Of a DNA stretch of 8,909 bases, positions 1-6,042 are shown one piece after another. Both the position numbers and the translations under genes were made by a program. Source of the DNA: Thermodesulfovibrio sp. Lineage in GTDB: Bacteria > Nitrospirota > Thermodesulfovibrionia > Thermodesulfovibrionales > Thermodesulfovibrionaceae. Where the stretch lies: assembly GCA_026415595.1 (NCBI GenBank), contig JAOAGU010000038.1:1-8909 (forward strand), in the 5' to 3' direction. The notes under the pieces were generated by a model. It did no database searches. It was not told the origin of the DNA and saw only the letters and a list, made by a program, of their open reading frames with translations. Positions within the stretch are counted from its first letter, which is position 1; every line of letters starts with the position of its first letter.

Positions 1-572
1 TCGTTTGCCTGTTGATAGAACTTCAAGGATTCTGAAAATTTGCCGTCTATCCTTGAACTTCCTCCTAATCCGCAATAACTATATCCTAAAGCACTAATGT
101 CCTTGATTTTTTTGAATATTTGGAGAGCCTTTTCATAGTTGTTTAAGGATTTTTTTATTCTTCCACTAAACCTCCAAATAGCTCCTTCAGCCCATAATGT
201 GAAGGCAATGCCTTTTTTATCATTATTCTTTTCATAAATTTTTCTTGCCTTTCTAATCAGGTTTAATCCTTTTTTCCAGTCACCTATTGCCTTATAACAT
301 AATGCCAACCCACTCAGACTATCTGCAATATACGTGTCTTTTCCTAAAATTTCAGAAAGCTCAAATGCCTCATTATAGTAATCTATAGCTTTATTGAATT
401 GACCAATTATTCTGTTTAAATCACCCAAGGCAAGAAGTGAATCTATAGTAATTTGTGGATTGTTTTTCTGAATTCCTTTTTTGTAAATTTTATTCCATAA
501 TTTCAGAGAATTTCTAAAAAAACCTTTATTTCTAAGCTGTTCTGCCTTTTCAATGTATTCTTCAATTTTCAT
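1..572 (-). CDS. TPR-repeat protein, N-terminal 190 residues (cut by left edge)
   Basis: An open frame starts at an ATG at 570-572 and runs without a stop off the left edge. It consists of tandem tetratricopeptide-like helical pairs in exact 40-residue register: the turn glycine recurs at residues 17, 57, 97, 137 and 177, each followed by an aromatic or similar residue and an amphipathic helix (GQFNKAIDYY, GDWKKGLNLI, GRIKKSLNNY, GKFSESLKFY). This is the TPR_12-like pattern. There is no signal peptide or membrane segment, so it is probably a cytoplasmic protein-binding scaffold; the partner is unknown. The start overlaps the end of rpe by 11 bases and is preceded by AAGGGA eight bases upstream, a plausible ribosome binding site, so it is the last gene seen of the minus-strand array. 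Any C-terminal effector domain would lie outside the window. Confident as a TPR gene; its function cannot be named. Confidence 0.85.
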   Translation of the reverse strand, partial: MKIEEYIEKAEQLRNKGFFRNSLKLWNKIYKKGIQKNNPQITIDSLLALGDLNRIIGQFNKAIDYYNEAFELSEILGKDTYIADSLSGLALCYKAIGDWKKGLNLIRKARKIYEKNNDKKGIAFTLWAEGAIWRFSGRIKKSLNNYEKALQIFKKIKDISALGYSYCGLGGSSRIDGKFSESLKFYQQAN

Positions 573-1221
573 TTAATTTTTCCCTTAATTTTTTCATAAA
601 TTTTTTATAATCCTTCTGTCCAAAAAACTCTGAACCCATAACGAGTATATCAGCTCCTGCATTGGCAATTTCTTTTGCATTGGAGAGTTTAACTCCTCCA
701 TCTACTTCAATAAGTATGTTTGTCTTGCTTTTAACTACAAGTTTTTTAGTTCTTTTAATTTTATCTATTGATGAGGAGATAAATGACTGTCCTCCAAAAC
801 CAGGATTAACGGACATAATGAGAATTAAGTCTAAGTCTTTTATTATTTCCTCTATAGAAGATATGGGAGTAGCTGGGTTAAGAGAAACACCAGCTTTAAT
901 CCCTCTATTTTTTATGTCCCATATAGTTCTATGAAGATGTGTTGATGCTTCCACGTGAACCGTTAAAATATCAGCTCCTGCATTAATAAATTGGTCAATA
1001 TACTTATCAGGATTTACAATCATTAGATGAACATCAAGGGGAAGTTTTGTTGATTTTTTTATAGCCTCTACCACTAAAGGACCAATGGTAATATTTGGAA
1101 CAAATAAACCATCCATTACGTCAATATGAAGCATATCAACTCCTGCTTCTTCAGCAAGTCTTACTTCATCAGCCAGCCTTCCAAAATCAGCAGAAAGTAA
1201 AGATGGTGCTATTAATGTCAA
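562..1221 (-). CDS. rpe: Ribulose-phosphate 3-epimerase
   Basis: Rpe interconverts D-ribulose 5-phosphate and D-xylulose 5-phosphate in the cytoplasm (pentose phosphate and Calvin pathways). The 219 residues match the family's usual 215-230 and form one TIM barrel. Family signatures are visible: APSLLSADF near the N-terminus; HIDVMDG, with metal ligand H32 and catalytic/metal D34; LDVHLM, with metal ligand H65; NPGFGGQ at 139-145 for phosphate binding; and IEVDGG, with the second catalytic Asp at D174. GSEFFG near the C-terminus completes the phosphate site. The start is TTG, not ATG: it overlaps the PASTA-gene stop as TTGA and has a full AGGAGG seven bases upstream. The gene lies between a PASTA protein and a TPR protein and carries no sign of damage. 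Confidence 0.97.
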   Translation of the reverse strand: MTLIAPSLLSADFGRLADEVRLAEEAGVDMLHIDVMDGLFVPNITIGPLVVEAIKKSTKLPLDVHLMIVNPDKYIDQFINAGADILTVHVEASTHLHRTIWDIKNRGIKAGVSLNPATPISSIEEIIKDLDLILIMSVNPGFGGQSFISSSIDKIKRTKKLVVKSKTNILIEVDGGVKLSNAKEIANAGADILVMGSEFFGQKDYKKFMKKLREKLNEN

Positions 1222-1715
1222 TCTTTTTCCTCCTTTTGTTTTTTTGATACAAGTAGTTTAATAGATTGTCCCCCCTCATCGGGCTCAGGTCTTTGAGCTA
1301 TTACAGTTAACTCGGGATGGATTTCTGAATTAATATAGATAACTTTTTCAATTGGTATGCCTATTTCTTTTAGTTTTTTTTCTGCTTCTTCAAAAGGAAT
1401 TTCTGTTACATCGGGAAGAAAACTGAATCTCATACCTTTGCTTATAACTACCCCGATTTCTCTACCGCTCTTTATTTTTGTGCCGGCTGGAGGTTCTTGT
1501 TTAAAAATAGTTCCTGAAGGATTATCAGAGTATTCATGCCCGTCTATTCTAATATGAAGTCCTCTTTCTCTAAGTATCTGATTTGCTTGCACAATATCCA
1601 TCCCCTTAAGATTTGGAACATCAGTTTTGCCAGATAAAATTATAAATGTTAATAACAAGTATCCACTTAAAAATCCTGCAAATATAATACCTAAAACAAA
1701 TAAAAATTTTTTCAT
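1218..1715 (-). CDS. Membrane-anchored protein with two PASTA domains
   Basis: This 165-residue protein has a short basic N-terminus (MKK), one hydrophobic helix at about residues 4-28, and then two PASTA domains on the presumed periplasmic side. The first, about 31-94, starts DVPNLKGMDIVQANQIL and contains QEPPAGTKIKSG. The second, about 97-157, starts LPDVTEIPFEEAEKKL and contains AQRPEPDEGG. The tail is charged (KKQKEEKD). PASTA domains are known from Ser/Thr kinases and class A/B penicillin-binding proteins, where some bind peptidoglycan or beta-lactams. Here no kinase or transpeptidase domain is attached, so sensing or cell-wall binding is inference only. The ATG overlaps the rsmB stop as ATGA, and AAGGA lies about ten bases upstream. 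Domain call firm, role unknown. Confidence 0.88.
   Translation of the reverse strand: MKKFLFVLGIIFAGFLSGYLLLTFIILSGKTDVPNLKGMDIVQANQILRERGLHIRIDGHEYSDNPSGTIFKQEPPAGTKIKSGREIGVVISKGMRFSFLPDVTEIPFEEAEKKLKEIGIPIEKVIYINSEIHPELTVIAQRPEPDEGGQSIKLLVSKKQKEEKD
1229..1234 (-). promoter_or_regulatory. Strong ribosome binding site for rpe
   Basis: A perfect AGGAGG lies on the minus strand seven bases before the TTG start of rpe, inside the 3' end of the upstream PASTA gene. It decides the start of rpe. A full Shine-Dalgarno may offset the weak TTG codon, and the TTGA stop/start overlap suggests coupling to translation of the gene above. Confidence 0.8.
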
Positions 1716-3064
1716 CTTAGCATAATCCTTGCCATGAAAAAGCCGTCCATTTCATGTTTATGAGGAAATGTTCTTATCATGCCTTTTTTAATATAAAAAT
1801 TTTTAAAAAATGAATCTGCACTATTTATAGTACAAAATTCCTTAAATTTATGTAAAAAATTCTCAATTACTCTCTCTCCCTCTTCTGGTTCAGTAGAACA
1901 TACCGCATAGAGTAGAATCCCTCTTTTTGATAAAAATTTTGAAACATGTTCAAGTAAAATCGTCTGATTTTTTGAAAGTCTAATTAACTCTGATTCGTTA
2001 CATCTATATCTTACATCTGGATTCCTTCTAATTACACCAAGGGAAGAACAAGGAGCATCTAATATTATTCTTTCAAAGGAAAGAGTGGTTTTCCATTCAA
2101 CTATATCAGTAATAATGCTTTCAATCTGTATTTTAGGTAAAAATTTCTTATTCCTTTGAATATTTTCATTTAAAATTTTAAACCTTCTTTTATCCTTTTC
2201 AATACAGATTATTTTACCTTTTCCCATCAATGCAGCAGTTAAAAGAGCTTTGCCTCCAGGTGATGAACAAACATCTAAAACCGTGGAGTCTTCTTTAGGT
2301 TCTAAGAAAAAACAGGCAAGTTGAGAGGCTTCATCCTGAACAATCCAGAAGAAATTGGATTTCTGTAAAAAGTTTCTTATTTCATATCCCTGTCCTTCAA
2401 TAATTAAGCCTGAAGGAGCATATTTTGTAAATTTTGTGTTGAATCCATTTTTATTTAAATAATCTGCCACCTCATTTCTTTCTTCTGGTCTTACTGCAAT
2501 TGTAAATGTTGGCTTTTGATTATTTGCTCTCAATAACGCTTCTGTTTCCTCTTCAGAGAATCTTTCAAGCCATCTCTTAATTAACCATTTAGGATGTGAA
2601 TATTTTAAAGATAAGTACTCTAATTTATTATTTTGTATAAGGTTTAATTTTATAGATGACAAATTATTAAAATTATCAGGTTTCTTTCTAATAAAATTTC
2701 TCAATATGGCGTTTACTACAGAGGGTTTCCCATTGAAAATCTTTTCCAAATTAACAGCTTCATTTGTTACTGCATAAGAAGGAAGTTTCATAAAAATCAA
2801 TTGATATATGGCACACCTTAGATTGTTGATAGTATATTGAGAGAGAAGTTTTTTATTCCTATAAAAATCTTCAAGTAGCCAATCTATGTAATATAAATTC
2901 CTAAGCACTCCATAGACTAATTCTTTTAAAAATGCTCTGTCCGATATACTAAATTTATCAACCACTTCATCACTAAGCAAAGTTTTTAAAGGTATTCCTT
3001 TTTCAAAAATTTTGGAAAGAACTTTTACTGCTTTTTGTCTTGGTGAGAGTTTTTCATAAACCAT
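1712..3064 (-). CDS. rsmB: 16S rRNA (cytosine-5) methyltransferase RsmB/Sun
   Basis: RsmB transfers a methyl group from S-adenosylmethionine to C5 of a 16S rRNA cytosine (C967 in E. coli). From the ATG at 3062-3064 it has 450 residues, near the family norm. An all-helical NusB-like RNA-binding domain spans about 1-140. The Rossmann methyltransferase domain follows: SAM-binding motif DVCSSPGGKALL at 264-275; DAPCSSLGVIRRNPD from about 336, with the product-release Cys C339; and YAVCSTEPEEGE, with the catalytic nucleophile C389. DGFFMARI closes the fold. The frame stays open upstream to a TTG at 3112, but those 16 extra residues lie in the DUF116 coding end, have no Shine-Dalgarno and precede the usual family start, so I reject them. 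It still overlaps DUF116 by 40 bases. Its stop overlaps the PASTA gene start as ATGA. Confidence 0.95.
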   Translation of the reverse strand: MVYEKLSPRQKAVKVLSKIFEKGIPLKTLLSDEVVDKFSISDRAFLKELVYGVLRNLYYIDWLLEDFYRNKKLLSQYTINNLRCAIYQLIFMKLPSYAVTNEAVNLEKIFNGKPSVVNAILRNFIRKKPDNFNNLSSIKLNLIQNNKLEYLSLKYSHPKWLIKRWLERFSEEETEALLRANNQKPTFTIAVRPEERNEVADYLNKNGFNTKFTKYAPSGLIIEGQGYEIRNFLQKSNFFWIVQDEASQLACFFLEPKEDSTVLDVCSSPGGKALLTAALMGKGKIICIEKDKRRFKILNENIQRNKKFLPKIQIESIITDIVEWKTTLSFERIILDAPCSSLGVIRRNPDVRYRCNESELIRLSKNQTILLEHVSKFLSKRGILLYAVCSTEPEEGERVIENFLHKFKEFCTINSADSFFKNFYIKKGMIRTFPHKHEMDGFFMARIMLR

Positions 3065-3576
3065 TGGAGTGCATGCCTTACATTTTCTAAGCTTACAGTT
3101 GTATCTATGCAAGGTCCATGGGGTCTTTCATTAAGAATTCCCAATACGGGTATAGGATAAGTATCTACGATTCCACTTGAAAGGTCTCTTTCACAGGCAA
3201 CAGCTATTATAGCATCAGGCTTTTCTTCTTTCACCACTTTCCGTGCAATAGTGCCACCTGTTGCAATTGATATGGCTATACCATTATTTTCAGCTAACTC
3301 TATTAAATCTTTTATTTTACACATCCCGCATCTTTTACACTTAAAGACATCAAAGGTGAGACGTACATCACATTTTGAATTTTGGATACAATGGGGAAGT
3401 AGAAGTAATATTTTAGTAATTTTATAACTATTTTGCATTACAAGAGAATTGTTTAGTCTAACTATATAAGCCTGAAAATAGGTTCTTTTACCTCTTAAGA
3501 AAGCACCTAAAAGCATTAATATAGGATAATAAACTTTTAAAATAAAACCTCTAAGAAAAGTAGTCCATGCCTTCAT
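3025..3576 (-). CDS. DUF116 family cysteine-rich protein
   Basis: A 183-residue protein matching the DUF116 family, whose function is not established to my knowledge. The first 50 residues are basic and partly hydrophobic (about 11-28, FILKVYYPILMLLGAFL), which could associate with the membrane. The conserved core starts at LLLLPHCIQ and holds C63, C69, C80, C83, C86, C128 and C156, including CKRCGMC, VACERDL and LNERPHGPC. GGTIARK at 107-113 resembles a ligand-binding loop. The Cys pattern suggests a metal or Fe-S cluster (inference). The ATG has GGAAG just upstream. The gene overlaps fmt by 26 bases and rsmB by 40, so it is embedded in a translation-related cluster, an arrangement I recall from other Deltaproteobacteria-like genomes. 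Family call confident; role unknown. Confidence 0.88.
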   Translation of the reverse strand: MKAWTTFLRGFILKVYYPILMLLGAFLRGKRTYFQAYIVRLNNSLVMQNSYKITKILLLLPHCIQNSKCDVRLTFDVFKCKRCGMCKIKDLIELAENNGIAISIATGGTIARKVVKEEKPDAIIAVACERDLSSGIVDTYPIPVLGILNERPHGPCIDTTVSLENVRHALQWFMKNSHQDKKQ

Positions 3577-4486
3577 GTATTTTTCTTCCGCAAATAAATT
3601 CCTTTGCTGTCATTATTTTCTTGCCTTCTGGCTGAATCAGTAAAATTTTTATTGCTCCATTGCCTGTTCCAATTAATAAGTCTTCCTTTGCTTTTAATAC
3701 AAGCCCGGGAATAGAATCTCCTTCTGCAAGTTGAGCCTTAATTATTTTAATCCGTTCTTCTTTGAAAAAACAGTGGGCACAGGGCCAAGGATAGGTGCCA
3801 CGAATTAGATTAAAAATTTCTTTTGCAGAAGAATTCCAGTTTATTCTACCATCCTCTTTTTTTAATTGAGGTGCATAGGTGGGTTCACCCTTTTGAGGTT
3901 GGGGAATTATTACTCCGTCCCTTAAACCTCTAATTGTTTCATATACCAATTCTGCTCCTACGGTAGATAATTTTTCCGATAAGGTTAAAGCATTGTCTTC
4001 TTCATCTATTGGTATTACTTTTTGAAGAAGAATAGGACCTGTATCAAGTCCTTCATCAATTAGCATTGTTGTTACCCCAGTAATACTCTCTCCTCTTATT
4101 AATGCCCATTGAATAGGCGCTGCACCTCTGTATTTTGGTAAAAGGGATGCATGAAGATTGATGCATCCATATTTAGGAATTTGGAGTATTTCCTTAGGTA
4201 GTATTTTCCCGTAGGCTACCACTATGGCAAATTCTGGCTTTAACTCTTTTAATTTTTCAATAAATCTTTCATCTCTTATTTTTTCAGGCTGAACAAGAGA
4301 AAGTCCAAATTGTAGGGCAATTTTTTTTATTTCAGGTGGTTGGACTGTTTTTCCCCTGCCCTTAGGTTTATCGGATTGAGTAACAACAAGAGAGATATTC
4401 TCACCCTTTGATATAAGCAATTTAAGAGTAGGCACGGCAAACTCTGGAGTACCGAAAAAAACAATGCTTTTTTTTGTTATGGACAT
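3551..4486 (-). CDS. fmt: Methionyl-tRNA formyltransferase
   Basis: Fmt uses 10-formyltetrahydrofolate to formylate Met-tRNA(fMet) for translation initiation. The 311 residues match the usual length (E. coli 315). The N-terminal formyltransferase domain begins IVFFGTPEFAVPTLKLL and has VVAYGKILP at 89-97. The signature GCINLHASLLPKYRGAAPIQ begins at 107, with the catalytic set N110, H112 and D148 (in DEGLDTGPIL). The C-terminal OB-fold-like tRNA-binding domain starts near 205, with YAPQLKKEDGRINW and LIRGTYPWPCAH. The ATG start has only a weak AAAGG well upstream, and its partner def ends seven bases before it, as expected for the classic def-fmt pair. It overlaps DUF116 by 26 bases. No defects seen. 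Confidence 0.97.
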   Translation of the reverse strand: MSITKKSIVFFGTPEFAVPTLKLLISKGENISLVVTQSDKPKGRGKTVQPPEIKKIALQFGLSLVQPEKIRDERFIEKLKELKPEFAIVVAYGKILPKEILQIPKYGCINLHASLLPKYRGAAPIQWALIRGESITGVTTMLIDEGLDTGPILLQKVIPIDEEDNALTLSEKLSTVGAELVYETIRGLRDGVIIPQPQKGEPTYAPQLKKEDGRINWNSSAKEIFNLIRGTYPWPCAHCFFKEERIKIIKAQLAEGDSIPGLVLKAKEDLLIGTGNGAIKILLIQPEGKKIMTAKEFICGRKIHEGMDYFS

Positions 4487-4493
4487 ACTAAGG

Positions 4494-4994
4494 TTATTTT
4501 TTTACCTTTTGATATTTTCTTCTGAAAAGCTCTCTTTTAAGCGGACTTATTCTGTCTATAAGCAGCATTCCATCAAGATGATCAATTTCATGTTGAAGTG
4601 CTCTTGAAAAAAGTCCTTCTGCACATATTTCTATTTCATTGCCCTTTCTGTCTAATCCTTTTACAAGAATTTTTTCTCCTCTTTTTAATCTTGTTGTAAA
4701 TCCTGGAATGCTTAGGCAACCTTCTTCTGAAAGGACTTCTCCTTCAGAATAAATTATTTCTGGATTAATTAGAACAATCAATGACCGATTTTCCTCTCGA
4801 GAACTGGTGTCCACCACGATTAGTCTTTTGGAAACACCCACCTGTGGAGCAGCCAATCCTACACCATTAGCTTTGTACATTGTTTCTATCATGTCATCTA
4901 TAAGTTTTTGAATATTTTTATCAATTTCTGTAATAGGGAGAGCCTTTTTTTTAAGAACTTCATCGGGATATTTTCTTATTTCAAGAACTGCCAT
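4494..4994 (-). CDS. def: Peptide deformylase
   Basis: Def removes the N-formyl group from nascent proteins and is a metal-dependent (Fe2+ or Zn2+) cytoplasmic enzyme. The 166 residues match bacterial type 1 forms. All three active-site motifs are present: GVGLAAPQ at 44-51; EGCLSIP at 91-97, with metal ligand C93; and HEIDHLDG at 135-142, with metal ligands H135 and H139 and catalytic E136. The ATG at 4992-4994 has no Shine-Dalgarno; an AT-rich stretch with a perfect TATAAT lies directly before it (see the promoter entry), so a leaderless mRNA is possible. It follows the mlaD-like gene by 14 bases and precedes fmt by seven. Identity is firm. Confidence 0.97.
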   Translation of the reverse strand: MAVLEIRKYPDEVLKKKALPITEIDKNIQKLIDDMIETMYKANGVGLAAPQVGVSKRLIVVDTSSREENRSLIVLINPEIIYSEGEVLSEEGCLSIPGFTTRLKRGEKILVKGLDRKGNEIEICAEGLFSRALQHEIDHLDGMLLIDRISPLKRELFRRKYQKVKK

Positions 4995-5000
4995 ATAAAA

Positions 5001-5029
5001 ATTATAACTTAAAATACGCTAAATTTAAA
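5001..5029 (-). promoter_or_regulatory. Putative sigma-70 promoter for def, possibly leaderless
   Basis: On the minus strand TTTAAA (5024-5029, four of six matches to TTGACA) is followed after exactly 17 bases by a perfect TATAAT (5001-5006). Counting seven bases beyond the -10 box puts the transcription start on the A of the def ATG. The lack of a Shine-Dalgarno before def agrees with a leaderless transcript. It overlaps the 3' end of the mlaD-like gene. In DNA this rich in A+T such boxes also arise by chance. Confidence 0.45.
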
Positions 5030-5959
5030 AAACTTTTTCGGATTCTTTTTGATTTCTTCAATTAATTCCTTTAATTCTTTGATACTCTGTTTCAGGTCTT
5101 CTGCTATTTGTTTGTCTCTTAAAAGAAGAGAGAGAGTTCCTTCTGTTTTTTCAAATTCCTCTAAGATTTTATCAAGTTTCTTTGATGATTTAACCAAACT
5201 ATCGTATAGTTCCGGTTCATTAATAAATTTACCAAGACTGCCGCTTGAGGTAGTAATTTTATTGGAAATTTCTTCAAAATTTTTGATTGTACTTGCCAGT
5301 TTTTGATAAAGTTCTTTGTCTTTAGAAAGCATGCCTAAGCTACCTGTTCTTATTTCCTCTATGGTTATCCTTAATTCTGAAATTGTATTGTTTAAATTAT
5401 TATACAGAGTAGGGTCTTTAAGAAGTTTATAGGCTGTCCCCTTTGAGTCTCTCATTTCAGATATCATTTTATCAACGTTATTTATTAATGTATCAATTCT
5501 AATTAGCGTAGATGAAGCTACTGCAATTATATCTCTAATTTCAGTTTGAGAATATCCCTCCATTATTTTAGATTTATCAAAGGATTCCTGGGAATCACCT
5601 GGTGTTATTTCTAAGTATTTATCCCCTAATAGTCCCATGGTTTGTACTGATGCTTTAGCATCTTTTTTAAGAAAGGTGAGAATTTCTTTATTAATTGCAA
5701 CAGTTACTATTGTGCCAAATTCTTTGTTAAGCCTTATTTCTCTTACTTCTCCTACATCAATTCCCGCAACCATGACAGTAGCCCCTTTTCTTAATCCTTT
5801 CACATCAGATATTGCAATTTTTATAATCTCTCTCTGTTGAAAAAGTTTTTGAATACCACCTGAAAAAATTATGACAATAAAAATAATAAGCAAGGTTATA
5901 GTAATAACAATACCTACCTTTAAATTTGCCCACTTTAACTGTTTCTTTCTGTCAAACAT
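5009..5959 (-). CDS. MCE/MlaD-family lipid-transport protein
   Basis: A single-pass inner-membrane protein of the MCE family, whose members form rings that shuttle phospholipids or other hydrophobic substrates between membranes with an MlaE permease and MlaF ATPase. From the ATG at 5957-5959 it has 316 residues: a basic N-terminus, a membrane helix at about 15-35, an MCE domain at about 45-122 (ISDVKGLRKGATVMVAGIDV, ending LGDKYLEITPGD), and a long helical region. That region holds four related units starting at G174, G206, G240 and G274 with pattern G-[ST]-x3-[LF]-x2-[DE]-x2-[LI]. The C-terminus, NPKKFFKFSVF, is typical of this subfamily. A TTG at 5992 would add 11 residues; neither start has a clear Shine-Dalgarno, so I chose ATG close to the membrane helix. 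No mlaE or mlaF lies adjacent in the window. Confidence 0.9.
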   Translation of the reverse strand: MFDRKKQLKWANLKVGIVITITLLIIFIVIIFSGGIQKLFQQREIIKIAISDVKGLRKGATVMVAGIDVGEVREIRLNKEFGTIVTVAINKEILTFLKKDAKASVQTMGLLGDKYLEITPGDSQESFDKSKIMEGYSQTEIRDIIAVASSTLIRIDTLINNVDKMISEMRDSKGTAYKLLKDPTLYNNLNNTISELRITIEEIRTGSLGMLSKDKELYQKLASTIKNFEEISNKITTSSGSLGKFINEPELYDSLVKSSKKLDKILEEFEKTEGTLSLLLRDKQIAEDLKQSIKELKELIEEIKKNPKKFFKFSVF

Positions 5960-6042
5960 TTTGTTTTTTATTTTAATAAAATCGTCATTCAAAATGATAG
6001 AACCATTGAGGAATATTTCTCCAGAAGATGATAAAATAAAAA
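5960..6042. promoter_or_regulatory. Divergent intergenic region between mlaD-like gene and mtgA
   Basis: These 83 bases separate the ATG starts of two divergent genes, so they should hold the promoters for the minus-strand array and for mtgA. The stretch is very A+T rich. I found only partial -10-like (TATCAT on minus, TAAAAT on plus) and -35-like (TTGAGG on plus) elements with wrong spacing, and no inverted repeat that looks like an operator. The inference of promoters rests on gene orientation alone. Confidence 0.35.

Noticed and set aside
662..934. Plus-strand open frame of 90 codons inside rpe.
   Set aside because: It is antisense to a fully conserved rpe and its translation shows no recognisable family; treated as a shadow.
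1357..1557. Plus-strand open frame of 66 codons inside the PASTA gene.
   Set aside because: Antisense shadow of the PASTA codons with low-complexity Ser/Pro/Ile composition and no ribosome binding site that I could see.
3065..3112. Upstream extension of rsmB from a TTG at 3112, adding a Cys-rich stretch (CKLRKCKACTP) that looks like a zinc-binding motif.
   Set aside because: It is the out-of-frame shadow of conserved DUF116 codons, starts at TTG without a Shine-Dalgarno, and precedes the normal RsmB N-terminus.
5049..5840. Two plus-strand open frames (5049-5306 and 5637-5840) inside the MlaD-like gene.
   Set aside because: Both mirror the coding frame of a clear MCE protein; Ser/Leu-rich translations are typical of the antisense of Lys/Glu-rich helices.
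5960..6042. Specific promoter boxes for mtgA and the minus-strand array in the divergent gap.
   Set aside because: Only partial hexamers with poor spacing could be found in very A+T-rich DNA, so no exact boxes are claimed.
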